Of a DNA stretch of 14,192 nt, positions 1 through 6,100 are shown in pieces (the stretch's first letter is position 1; each line of letters begins with the position of its first letter). The position numbers and the translations under genes were made by a program. A model generated the notes under the pieces. That model saw nothing but the letters and a program-made list of their open reading frames with translations, was not told the DNA's origin and did no database searches. Origin of the DNA: an uncultured Blautia sp. (GTDB lineage Bacteria > Bacillota > Clostridia > Lachnospirales > Lachnospiraceae). The DNA lies in assembly GCA_900551715.1 (NCBI GenBank), contig URXG01000064.1, forward strand, positions 1 to 14,192, read 5' to 3'.

Positions 1-507
1 TTTATTAAAGCTACCAAGAGTATTAGCAGCCTGTTCAGACTGGTTAACTTCTCTTACATGATCAAGCCCCTGAATATATGCAACCAGCTCTGACTGTTTC
101 TCGATCTGGTTCATATATACCTGATAGTTTGCTGAATTTACCAGCGGATTGTCGTCTTTGAAACCATTGGCTGCTTCAGAGCCCTGGAAATACTGGTCCT
201 TAAACTGCTGCCATGCTTCATCTGCGGATTCAAACACTACTTTCTCTACTTCCGATCGGGCTTTGATCAGATTGCCGATTTCGTCCATCTGCTCCTGGGT
301 GGTGCCTTCTTCAAAAAAAACCGTAATAGGAACTTCCTGTTCTACCTTGTGTGCAATATTATCTACATTATTTACAATGGAATAAAAAACTCCTACCAGA
401 AAAATACAGGCTGCCATTGTAAGAATGGATGCAATAGAAAACATCCAGTTACGTTTAATATTTTTGATTCCCTGTTTCAGGGTATACCATATCGTACTAG
501 GCCTCAT
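1..507 (-). CDS. ftsX: Cell-division protein FtsX, N-terminal part (cut by window edge)
   Basis: Partial gene: 169 codons are visible and the 3' part lies beyond base 1. FtsX is the membrane subunit of the FtsEX ABC-type complex, which couples ATP hydrolysis by FtsE to activation of peptidoglycan hydrolases outside the membrane. The visible protein begins MRPSTIWYTLKQGIKNIKRN, a short basic cytoplasmic tail. A hydrophobic membrane segment follows at about residues 22-46, then an extracytoplasmic domain with the family-typical stretch VPITVFFEEGTTQEQMDEI. The start ATG (507-505) lies inside the end of ftsE, giving an 11-nt overlap and probable translational coupling. The remaining three membrane segments cannot be checked. 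The call rests on the ftsE partner and the N-terminal layout. Confidence 0.93.
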   Translation of the reverse strand, partial: MRPSTIWYTLKQGIKNIKRNWMFSIASILTMAACIFLVGVFYSIVNNVDNIAHKVEQEVPITVFFEEGTTQEQMDEIGNLIKARSEVEKVVFESADEAWQQFKDQYFQGSEAANGFKDDNPLVNSANYQVYMNQIEKQSELVAYIQGLDHVREVNQSEQAANTLGSFNK

Positions 508-1180
508 GATATCCTCCCTCTTTTTCATCGCTGACGATCACACCGTCATGCATGGTAACAACTCGTTTCTTCATTGCATTAACAATTTCTTTATTGTGTG
601 TGACTACCAGCACTGTTGTACCACGTTCATTGATCTGTTCCAGGAGTTTCATAATCTCCTCGGATGTCCTTGGATCCAGGTTACCTGTAGGCTCATCTGC
701 CAGAAGAATGTCCGGACGGTTAACCAATGCTCTGGCAAGTGCTACTCTCTGCTGCTCACCACCGGAAAGTTCATCCGGAAATGATTTATATTTCTCGGCA
801 AGTCCTACTTCCTGAATCACTTCAGGAACACGTTTACGGATAACTCTGGTAGGTCTGCCGATAACACGCTGTGCAAATGCAACATTCTCATAAACATTGC
901 GATCCTTCAAAAGACGGAAATCCTGGAATACAACCCCAAGCTTTCTCCGGTATTTGGCAACTCTCCGGTGTTTCATCTTTTCCAGTCTCTCACCACTGAC
1001 GATCATCTGTCCACTGGTGCTGTCCAGTTCCTTCATGAGAAGCTTGATCAGTGTTGATTTACCAGAACCACTGCTTCCTACAACAAAAACAAACTCTCCT
1101 TTATCTACATGTAAGTTGGCATGATTCACAGCCGGAAGCCCTTTACCATAGGACTTACTTACATCAATCAAATCGATCAT
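497..1180 (-). CDS. ftsE: Cell-division ATP-binding protein FtsE
   Basis: ATPase subunit of the FtsEX complex, acting at the inner face of the membrane. The 227-residue product has the usual FtsE length. It shows a Walker A (GSSGSGKST, about residues 30-38), the ABC signature LSGGEQQRVALARAL, Walker B with D-loop (ILLADEPTGNLD) and the H-loop VTHN. The family-typical opening MIDLIDVSKSYGKG is also present. I chose the ATG at 1180 because AGGAGG sits 8 nt upstream (minus-strand AAGGAGGAGTCAGAA). A longer in-frame extension to 1216 has no such site. The gene overlaps ftsX. Upstream are a hairpin at 1241-1270 and then the left end of the prophage remnant, so its transcription may have been rewired by that insertion. 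Confidence 0.96.
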   Translation of the reverse strand: MIDLIDVSKSYGKGLPAVNHANLHVDKGEFVFVVGSSGSGKSTLIKLLMKELDSTSGQMIVSGERLEKMKHRRVAKYRRKLGVVFQDFRLLKDRNVYENVAFAQRVIGRPTRVIRKRVPEVIQEVGLAEKYKSFPDELSGGEQQRVALARALVNRPDILLADEPTGNLDPRTSEEIMKLLEQINERGTTVLVVTHNKEIVNAMKKRVVTMHDGVIVSDEKEGGYHEA

Positions 1181-1240
1181 TTCTGACTCCTCCTTGTTTT
1201 TTATAAAAAGCCGCAAATATCCTTGTCTTGCATAGCGTCA

Positions 1241-1270
1241 AAAATGCCGCCAGTATCCCGGCAGCATTTT
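1241..1270 (-). terminator. Hairpin with T-tract upstream of ftsE
   Basis: Arms 1241-1251 and 1260-1270 pair over 11 bp (one G-U wobble when read on the minus strand, a C-A mismatch on the plus strand) around an 8-nt loop. On the minus strand the stem runs into TTTTTGACG. Read in the direction of the genes it looks like an intrinsic terminator or an attenuator in the ftsE leader. My reading is that it was the native terminator of the regulator gene before the prophage inserted, because the duplicated 3' end of that gene lies 136 nt upstream. A role in ftsE attenuation is the alternative. Confidence 0.5.
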
Positions 1271-1287
1271 ACTGCATCCTGCGGCAC

Positions 1288-1320
1288 AGTTATTTTAATG
1301 TTTTTGTAACATTGTTGTAA
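1288..1320 (-). promoter_or_regulatory. Candidate ftsE promoter with direct repeats
   Basis: On the minus strand two copies of TGTTACAA stand 11 nt apart, followed by CATTAAAAT. A TTACAA or GTTACA -35 with a 17-18 nt spacer to TAAAAT would give a moderate sigma-A promoter facing ftsE. The -35 match is weak and the hairpin at 1241-1270 lies between it and the gene. The repeats may be a regulator site. I consider this a guess. Confidence 0.25.
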
Positions 1321-1405
1321 CATATATTCCATCAGAATGCAACCTTTTTTTGTGATTTAACAAAATTTTCATAGAATCACAGTACTTATTTTCAGAAATC
1401 CTCTG

Positions 1406-1438
1406 TTAATACTCCAGGGTCTTCATATACTTCATGTA
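1406..1438 (-). repeat. Distal copy of the regulator 3' end (candidate att site)
   Basis: This 33-bp segment matches 3531-3563, the last 11 codons of the CdaR-like regulator, at 31 of 33 positions. In the regulator's frame it reads YMKYMKTLEY followed by a stop, against YMKYMETLEY in the gene: one synonymous and one E-to-K change. Homology stops abruptly on both sides. The arrangement is that expected when a tyrosine-recombinase element integrates in the 3' end of a gene, regenerates it, and displaces the original end to the far boundary. Confidence 0.7.
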
Positions 1439-1475
1439 GAGATTTGCGTTTTTTATGCACATTCTGTGATTTCCT

Positions 1476-1504
1476 ATTGTAACCCGAAAAGCCTGTAAAA
1501 TCAA
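1476..1504 (-). promoter_or_regulatory. Candidate promoter inside the remnant, facing ftsE
   Basis: Minus-strand TTGATT, 17-nt spacer, TACAAT. The match is 4/6 and 5/6 to sigma-A consensus. It would read through the displaced att copy toward ftsE, with only a terminator-like hairpin in the way. AT-rich DNA gives such matches by chance, so confidence is low. Confidence 0.3.
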
Positions 1505-1554
1505 CATTTATCAGGATTTTATGTTTATTTTTGTATTCTATAATTTCCCATTAT

Positions 1555-1584
1555 ATTATACGATTTTCTGTCTACGGTAGACAA
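1555..1584 (-). promoter_or_regulatory. Promoter overlapped by a palindromic operator
   Basis: Minus-strand TTGTCT (1579-1584), 18-nt spacer, perfect TATAAT (1555-1560), facing left out of the prophage remnant toward ftsE. A near-perfect palindrome, TGTCTAC-N-GTAGACA (1569-1583), covers the -35 and the upstream part of the spacer, which is where a repressor would sit. The ten bases CGGTAGACAA (1575-1584) recur at 3460-3469 near the other end of the remnant. The regulator is unknown. It could be a former phage repressor or a host protein. Confidence 0.5.
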
Positions 1585-1602
1585 AAAGATGATACAATAT
1601 CA

Positions 1603-1632
1603 CCCGGCAGCTGGGTACCTGCCGGGGTTTTT
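1603..1632 (+). terminator. GC-rich hairpin terminator oriented on the plus strand
   Basis: Arms CCCGGCAG (1603-1610) and CTGCCGGG (1619-1626) enclose an 8-nt loop. They are followed on the plus strand by G and TTTTT (1628-1632), a textbook intrinsic terminator. All confident genes here run on the minus strand. Read that way the hairpin is preceded by AAAAA and has no T-tract directly after it. It may still slow transcription leaving the endolysin gene, but its orientation opposes its neighbours. Confidence 0.65.
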
Positions 1633-1642
1633 GTCCCGTTTA

Positions 1643-3049
1643 TCACTGCTTTTTGATATACGTCGCAGATACAAATCCATAGTATTTTCCAGCAATTCGG
1701 ATGTAGTGCCAGTTGGATCCATCTGCAGCTTTGATGGTGTCGCAGACGTCCACCAGATTATCTTTTTTCAGAAGTGGCCACTTCTTGATGGTCGGGTTCT
1801 CTTTTCCTGCCCAGGAACGTACATTAAGCTCTGTAGCTGTAACTTTTCCCACATATTTCGGTGTCTTGTTCAGCTTCACTGCTGTATCTGTGGAGGTCTG
1901 TTCCTCTGCTCCGTAATCAATCCACACATATCCGTCAATGACAGGAGCATTTAGTTTGTATTTCTTGTTGCAACAGGAACCTCCGTTAACTACTACTCCC
2001 GGAGTGCTGGAAGTGTTGCCCTCGTTGGTGTAGACATACTGTGTGTCGTACTTGTTTACGGATCCGATGTGTGATCCGTTCCGGAAGATGATCAGTGCAC
2101 CTTTCTTCGGTGCTTTCTTCCATGTTTCCTTTGACTGTGCATGTCGTGTGACGTTTCGGCAGTTATAGAATCCGCCTCCCATGATTTGGAGGGCTGTTTT
2201 CAGGCCAAGTGCTTTCGTCAGTTTCCAGAACTGATATACTGCACACCAGGGCTGTCCCTGGCACCCTGGCTGTCCCCAGGAATTTACGTCTCTGGCAAAC
2301 TTGGTGTAATTGTTGTATCCGGCGTTACGCTGGAAGTCGTCAAGATATGCTGCAGATCTCTTTTCCAGGTATGGGATACCGGTAGATTCTCCGGCATAAT
2401 AATTACCAAGATCGGTAAACTCTTTTAATTTATCCACTTTTTTCGCCTTGTCTTCTGTGTAATTTTTATAGAATACATTCATATCCACATTTCCGGTAAT
2501 TCCGGAAACTTTGCCTTTGCTGGAGTACTGCCAGCCAACGCCAATGTCTGGCCTCAGTCTCTCCTGTATGGTTCCGTTGTCATCTGCTGGATATCTGGCA
2601 ATCCAGAGGGCGTATTTTCTCAGTTTTTCAGTAAGAACTTTCTGATACCAGTCCATGTTGCAGTAAACACCAACCTTGTATCCAGCTTTTTTGATGCGGT
2701 TCAGGAAAGTTTCTGCAATCTTTTCAATGGATTCACTTCCAAGTTTTCTCTGTGAGTTCCACTCAAGATCATAGAATACCGGAAAATCCAGTCCTCTTCC
2801 TGCCAGAACGCTCAGTGTGTCCTCCGCTTCTTCCAGCGCCTGTGCCGGTGTCAGGGCGTAGCTGTATTTATATCCACCAATCGGAATTGCATTTGCTTTG
2901 CAGCCTTTGTAGTTATGCTCAAAGCTGGCATCTGACCCGTCTTTCTGATGAATCCGTAAAATTGCAAACTCTATACCACTTTTCTTTACTTTCGTCCAGT
3001 CAGGTTTCCCCTGCCAGCTGGATACGTCAATTCCCTTATATTCTGCCAT
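1643..3049 (-). CDS. Phage-type modular endolysin: GH25 lysozyme + CHAP-like amidase/peptidase + SH3-like domain
   Basis: A 468-residue cell-wall hydrolase, intact from start to stop. Residues about 4-200 form a GH25 muramidase: GIDVSSWQG near the N-terminus (Asp8) and the active-site strand FPVFYDLEW (Asp94, Glu96), ending near GNVDMNVF. A second catalytic domain at about 240-380 has GQPWCAVYQFW with a candidate catalytic Cys269 and GSHIGSV with His327, as in CHAP/NlpC-type enzymes. The C-terminal 75 residues (ATELNVRSWAG to YYGFVSATYIKK) resemble a bacterial SH3 wall-binding domain. There is no signal peptide, so export would need a holin. The ATG at 3049 is preceded by GGAGG with good spacing; a 20-residue longer frame lacks support. 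Just upstream lies the broken holin, so normal release is doubtful. Confidence 0.9.
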   Translation of the reverse strand: MAEYKGIDVSSWQGKPDWTKVKKSGIEFAILRIHQKDGSDASFEHNYKGCKANAIPIGGYKYSYALTPAQALEEAEDTLSVLAGRGLDFPVFYDLEWNSQRKLGSESIEKIAETFLNRIKKAGYKVGVYCNMDWYQKVLTEKLRKYALWIARYPADDNGTIQERLRPDIGVGWQYSSKGKVSGITGNVDMNVFYKNYTEDKAKKVDKLKEFTDLGNYYAGESTGIPYLEKRSAAYLDDFQRNAGYNNYTKFARDVNSWGQPGCQGQPWCAVYQFWKLTKALGLKTALQIMGGGFYNCRNVTRHAQSKETWKKAPKKGALIIFRNGSHIGSVNKYDTQYVYTNEGNTSSTPGVVVNGGSCCNKKYKLNAPVIDGYVWIDYGAEEQTSTDTAVKLNKTPKYVGKVTATELNVRSWAGKENPTIKKWPLLKKDNLVDVCDTIKAADGSNWHYIRIAGKYYGFVSATYIKKQ

Positions 3050-3077
3050 GGTTATACCTCCATAGAAAAGAGGGCTG

Positions 3078-3274
3078 TTATTTGCCCTCTTCGTCCTTTT
3101 TATTATCAATATTCACTTTGTCTTCTACCTGTGACTTTACGTGTTCTACCAGCGGCTGGAGAAAAGCGGTGAGGTGATGTTAACTCCCATGTCTTTGATG
3201 TTCTTCAGAATACTGATGATCTCGTTACAGATGATCCAGATGGAGACAATACACGCTACCAGTGAAGTCAGAGC
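3078..3274 (-). pseudogene. Holin remnant, truncated and frameshifted
   Basis: Minus-strand DNA immediately upstream of the endolysin encodes ALTSLVACIVSIWIICNEII and then SILKNIKDMGVNITSP, ending at a stop at 3146-3148. This is the second half of the phage/toxin-secretion holin family (PF05105-like), with its last membrane segment and the conserved NExxSILKN...MGV stretch. Moving to another frame near the A-run at 3162-3165 restores a plausible tail, LQPLVEHVKSQVEDKVN and onward, which stops at 3078, 28 nt before the endolysin start. An extra base in that homopolymer explains the break; a sequencing error there cannot be excluded. The N-terminal half is missing: a stop codon (3275-3277) lies directly before the conserved part and no start is present. 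Family holins are roughly twice this length, so it is unlikely to work. Confidence 0.7.
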
Positions 3275-3282
3275 TTACTGTC

Positions 3283-3423
3283 ATGAAAATGAATAGGTTG
3301 AGATATGGGGAATATTACACAAAGACTTATGTTGATGAAAAGAATTATCTGCACTGAATTCCTGCTGATCAGGATGCCCCGGAAGGATATACAAATGTAG
3401 GATCAGGCTGTGGCTCTCTTTGA
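3283..3423 (+). pseudogene. Possible decayed small plus-strand gene
   Basis: A plus-strand frame starts ATG at 3283 and reads MKMNRLRYGEYYTKTYVDEK then NYLH, a TGA at 3355-3357, then continues in the same frame as IPADQDAPEGYTNVGSGCGS and L to a second TGA at 3421-3423. The composition looks protein-like on both sides of the internal stop. There is no convincing ribosome binding site. It lies inside the prophage remnant, opposite in strand to all neighbours. I do not recognise the family. It may be a relic of a phage accessory gene or chance. Confidence 0.25.
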
Positions 3424-3438
3424 AGCTGCTACTACCAA

Positions 3439-3471
3439 AATTGTCTACCGCTGAAAAAACGGTAGACAATT
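3439..3471 (-). terminator. Hairpin near the right end of the remnant; candidate regulator terminator
   Basis: AATTGTCTACCG and its complement pair over 12 bp (arms 3439-3450 and 3460-3471) around a 9-nt loop. On the minus strand the loop is T-rich and the stem ends in AATTTTGG, a short T-tract. It lies 60 nt past the stop of the CdaR-like gene, so it can end that transcript. The same TTGTCTACCG core occurs in the palindrome at 1569-1584, so a protein-binding role is equally possible. The rest of 3110-3530 holds only the holin and plus-strand relics. Confidence 0.45.
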
Positions 3472-3530
3472 GGTATATAAAACTTATTGTTCAGTTGTCC
3501 GAAATGCCCATATTCCGCTAAAATACAGCA

Positions 3531-3563
3531 TTAGTACTCCAGGGTCTCCATATACTTCATGTA
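3531..3563 (-). repeat. Gene-proximal copy of the duplicated 3' end (candidate att site)
   Basis: The last 33 bp of the CdaR-like gene, including its stop codon. It recurs in the same orientation at 1406-1438 with two mismatches (positions 4 and 18 of the repeat). The longest identical blocks are 13 and 15 bp. As the attachment-site copy that keeps the gene whole, it would be element-derived, and the distal copy would be the original host end. Confidence 0.7.
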
Positions 3564-4619
3564 CCTGACTACCATCAGGGCGATCTTGAAAGTGATTGCA
3601 TCTTCGAATACACGAAGATCCAGTCCTGTACTCTTCTGAAGCTTATCCAGGCGATATACCAAAGTATTTCTGTGAATATACAGCTGTCTGGATGTCTCAG
3701 AAACATTCAGACTGTTTTCAAAGAATTTGTCAATGGTTACCAGTGTTTCTTCATCGAAATCATCTGGTGATTTGTTCTCGAAGATTTCTTTGATGAACAT
3801 CTTGCACAGTGGAATAGGAAGCTGATAGATCAGTCGCCCGATTCCCAGGGAGCTGTATGCAATAACATCTTTATCTCCGAAGAAAATCTTGCCTACATCC
3901 AGTGCCATTCTTGCTTCTTTATAAGAACGAGAGACTTCTTTCAGTTCATTGACAATAGTTCCGTATGCAATATGGGTCTCTTCATTCTGGTTCAGTCCCA
4001 GAGTATCCAGAATTGCATGAGCCAGCTTGTCCATATCTGCATAGCCTTCACTCTCTTCCAGTTCTTTGACAATAATAATGCTCTTTTCGTCTACAGCTGT
4101 AATAAAGTCCTTACTCTTGCCTCCGAAGAAACTCTTTACACTCTCCATGGCACTGTGATCCTTCTCCTGCTGAAGTTCCAGGATCATGACAACCCGTCTC
4201 ACATCTGCATCAATATGGAGTTTCTTTGCACGATTGTAGATATCCACCAGAAGGAGGTTGTCAAGAAGCAGGTTCTTGATGAAACTGTCCTTGTCAAAAC
4301 GTTCTTTATAAGCAACTATGAGATTCTGGATCTGGAATGCTGCCAGTTTGCCCACCATATAAGTATCCTCATCATCACCATGAGCAACCAGAATGTATTC
4401 CAGCTGATAATCGTCGCATACCTTAAAATACTGAAATCCCTTTACCAGCTGACTGTCTGCCTGTGATTCAACAAATGCCTGTATATCTCCCGGCTGGATG
4501 GAAAAATCTGAAAATGTAGTGGCAAGGACTTTTCCTTCTGTGTCAATAATGCAGAACTCCGTTCTGGAGATTTCTTTTAACCCCTCTAACGTATTCTGAA
4601 GTACCTGATTTGATATCAT
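3531..4619 (-). CDS. CdaR/PucR-type helix-turn-helix transcriptional regulator
   Basis: A 362-residue cytoplasmic DNA-binding protein. Residues 1-100 form a PAS-like or sugar-diacid-recognition-like sensor (EFCIIDTEGKVLATTFSDFS). Residues about 135-255 resemble the GGDEF-like CdaR domain. The C-terminus carries the PucR-type HTH with the diagnostic NVSETSRQLYIHRNTLVYRL (about 305-324). In this family these proteins often govern uptake or breakdown of small carbon and nitrogen compounds; the ligand here cannot be read. I chose the ATG at 4619, with GGAAGGG about 10 nt upstream, over a frame open to 4730 whose extra 37 residues are not domain-like. A palindrome at 4670-4690 in its leader suggests autoregulation. 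The final codons form one half of the prophage attachment repeat, so the present 3' end may be phage-supplied, though the protein appears complete. Confidence 0.85.
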   Translation of the reverse strand: MISNQVLQNTLEGLKEISRTEFCIIDTEGKVLATTFSDFSIQPGDIQAFVESQADSQLVKGFQYFKVCDDYQLEYILVAHGDDEDTYMVGKLAAFQIQNLIVAYKERFDKDSFIKNLLLDNLLLVDIYNRAKKLHIDADVRRVVMILELQQEKDHSAMESVKSFFGGKSKDFITAVDEKSIIIVKELEESEGYADMDKLAHAILDTLGLNQNEETHIAYGTIVNELKEVSRSYKEARMALDVGKIFFGDKDVIAYSSLGIGRLIYQLPIPLCKMFIKEIFENKSPDDFDEETLVTIDKFFENSLNVSETSRQLYIHRNTLVYRLDKLQKSTGLDLRVFEDAITFKIALMVVRYMKYMETLEY

Positions 4620-4669
4620 CTGCTTACATCCCTTCCCGCTTTTAACGCGAATTTTTAGTTTTTCCCACA

Positions 4670-4690
4670 ATATTCCTATATATGGAATAT
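4670..4690 (-). promoter_or_regulatory. Palindrome upstream of the CdaR-like gene
   Basis: ATATTCC-TATATAT-GGAATAT, a perfect 7-bp inverted repeat with a 7-nt AT spacer, 51 nt before the regulator's start. Its symmetry and position suit a dimeric regulator, plausibly the gene's own product. The surrounding 140 bp are very AT-rich. I cannot assign a single convincing -35/-10 pair, though the palindrome would overlap most candidates. Confidence 0.4.
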
Positions 4691-4760
4691 ATTTTAATAC
4701 AAAATCACCAAAAATAAAAGAGGAAAACAAAAGTTTTTTACAAATTTTTGTGTATATTTG

Positions 4761-5624
4761 CTATTTTTCGATAAAACCTTCTCCATGTACTTCTCTTGCA
4801 TCCCCTACAATTACAAATGCAGAGGGGTCAATTTCATCAATTTTTTCTTTCAAAAGAACTAACTCCTTCTTTCCAACCACACAGAATAACATCAGTTTAT
4901 CTTCTCCGGAATACATTCCCTTTGCAGAAATTCCGGTAATTCCACGATCCAGATCATGCATGACCATCTGAGAAATTTCTTTTGGTTTGTCTGTGATAAT
5001 GTATACAGATTTGGAGAATTTCAGACCTTCAATAATGCTATCGGACACCTTTGTTACCAGGAACACTGCGATGATAGCATAAAGTGCACGCTCCACACCA
5101 AATACATACATACCTGCAATGACAATGGCTCCATCAATAAACTGCATGATCTGTGCAATGGAATAATGGTTCAGATATTTCTGGATGATGGCTGCCAGCA
5201 TATCTGTTCCACCAGTAGTTCCTCCTCCAAGGAACACCATTCCGATACCAAATCCCTGAAGGATACCGCCATAAAGAGCTACCAGGAGAAGATCTTCTGA
5301 CAGTTTCCATGCAGGAAGAAATGCCAGCCATAAAGTCAGCATACAGTCGCCGAAAAGTGCTTTTTTTACAAACTTGAAGCCCTTTGTTTTGGTTGCTATG
5401 ATAAAGAGAGGAATATTTAATGCTATATTCGTGACCCAGAGAGGGATTCCGTTTCCGTACAGTCCTTTGGTTCCCGCTTTTACCAGAATGGCAATGCCGG
5501 AAAATCCTCCTGTAACCATACCTGCTGCATCAAAACAGGATGTAATCGCTGTAGCCATCAGTCCTGTTCCTACAATGATCAGCAGATATTCCAGATACCA
5601 TGGTTTTTTTCCTGTAAGTTTCAT
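4761..5624 (-). CDS. YitT-family membrane protein (DUF161 + DUF2179)
   Basis: A 287-residue integral membrane protein of the YitT family. Residues about 10-200 contain five or so hydrophobic segments, with the family-typical MVTGGFSGIAILVKAGTKG and GGGTTGGTDMLAAIIQKY. A soluble DUF2179 domain follows from about 220 to the end (SVYIITDKPKEISQMVMHDL, then RGITGISAKGMYSG). Members have been linked to transport, but no substrate is established and none can be read here. The start at 5624 has AGGAG five to six nt upstream. The gene lies after the terminator that closes the OPT/PqqD unit, so it has its own promoter. A weak candidate (TTGGAG ... TAAGAT, 15-nt spacer) lies just past that hairpin. No GC-rich terminator follows, so read-through into the regulator gene 142 nt downstream is possible. 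Confidence 0.9.
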   Translation of the reverse strand: MKLTGKKPWYLEYLLIIVGTGLMATAITSCFDAAGMVTGGFSGIAILVKAGTKGLYGNGIPLWVTNIALNIPLFIIATKTKGFKFVKKALFGDCMLTLWLAFLPAWKLSEDLLLVALYGGILQGFGIGMVFLGGGTTGGTDMLAAIIQKYLNHYSIAQIMQFIDGAIVIAGMYVFGVERALYAIIAVFLVTKVSDSIIEGLKFSKSVYIITDKPKEISQMVMHDLDRGITGISAKGMYSGEDKLMLFCVVGKKELVLLKEKIDEIDPSAFVIVGDAREVHGEGFIEK

Positions 5625-5683
5625 AAATTCTCCTTTTTTTGCCTTTGTAGTGCTTTATCTTAATAAAGTTCCCTTTACTCCAA

Positions 5684-5723
5684 AAGAACGGGAGACAACT
5701 TCTTTCAGTCGCTTCCCGTTCTT
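5684..5723 (-). terminator. Intrinsic terminator of the OPT-PqqD unit
   Basis: AAGAACGGGA (5684-5693) pairs perfectly with TCCCGTTCTT (5714-5723), and the loop can form an inner CGACT/AGTTG stem. On the minus strand the stem begins 8 nt after the PqqD-like stop codon and ends in CTTTTGG. The T-tract is short but the stem is long. Confidence 0.75.
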
Positions 5724-5731
5724 ATTGTTTC

Positions 5732-6100
5732 CTATTTTGATGTTTTATTATTAAACTTAATAAAATGGTAGCTTTCTACAATCTGGAAATATTTGATAAT
5801 CCTTGGATACAAAGGCTCTGCAGCCTCTCCAAACTGCTCTTTTACCAGAACAGCAATGTCTGCAACGGTTTTTTCTCCGTCAATCAGTGGCCAGATAAAA
5901 CTGCCCTGACTGTCCAGATGGACCTTGGTAAACCGCGGCTTGTTAAATACGATCTGAGCAATCTTATTGAAAGCTCCCGTATTTTCTACTTCCAGGATCA
6001 CCCGGTCTTTGATGTCCTTGTGCCATCTGAGGCCCTGGGTTCTCACCGGTATCAGATCCAGATAATTAACATCCATTTTTTTATCAGTTTTTTTCTTCAT
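5732..6100 (-). CDS. PqqD-like small protein (RiPP-recognition-fold), coupled to the OPT transporter
   Basis: A 122-residue soluble protein. Residues about 20-115 match the PqqD/RRE winged-helix pattern: LDLIPVRTQGLRW, then VHLDSQGSFIWPLIDGEKTV (the LD..G..IW..IDG core) and ADIAVLVKEQFGE, closing with a basic hydrophobic strand. In characterised systems this fold binds the leader of a ribosomally made peptide and hands it to a modifying enzyme. No radical-SAM or other modifying enzyme and no precursor is visible here. The ATG at 6100-6098 overlaps the transporter stop as TGATG, so translation is probably coupled. An in-frame ATG at 6121 is possible, but neither has a strong ribosome binding site. 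Co-expression with a peptide transporter suggests a peptide-binding accessory role; this is inference. Confidence 0.75.
   Translation of the reverse strand: MKKKTDKKMDVNYLDLIPVRTQGLRWHKDIKDRVILEVENTGAFNKIAQIVFNKPRFTKVHLDSQGSFIWPLIDGEKTVADIAVLVKEQFGEAAEPLYPRIIKYFQIVESYHFIKFNNKTSK

Larger units (their letters stand above)
1406..3563. mobile_element. Prophage remnant (lysis module only)
   Basis: A segment of about 2.1 kb is bounded by the 33-bp imperfect direct repeats at 1406-1438 and 3531-3563. Inside are a broken phage holin and an intact phage-type endolysin in the usual order, a degenerate plus-strand reading frame, and two related palindromes near the two ends. No integrase, repressor, structural or packaging gene remains. 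I infer a prophage (or related integrative element) inserted at the 3' end of the CdaR-like gene and later lost almost everything by internal deletion. The lysis cassette next to one attachment site fits common phage layouts. The boundaries are inferred from the repeat and not from a known phage. Confidence 0.65.

Noticed and set aside
1403..1460. Mini-ORF MCIKNANLYMKYMKTLEY on the minus strand
   Set aside because: Its second half is just the displaced 3' end of the regulator gene. The ATG with a partial ribosome site looks accidental.
1484..1521. Interleaved inverted repeats (CCTG/CAGG and TAAAAT/ATTTTA) that could fold as a pseudoknot riboswitch
   Set aside because: The pairings are short and AT-rich with no conserved aptamer core. 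Chance is likely.
3283..3423. TGA at 3355 as a selenocysteine codon, helped by a small hairpin just after it
   Set aside because: The hairpin is short and starts too close to the TGA for a bacterial SECIS. There is no start signal for translation, and the surroundings are prophage debris. Decay is simpler.
3281..3469. 62-codon minus-strand frame upstream of the holin relic as a real gene
   Set aside because: There is no ribosome binding site or recognisable domain, and it overlaps a hairpin. The opposite frame looks more protein-like.
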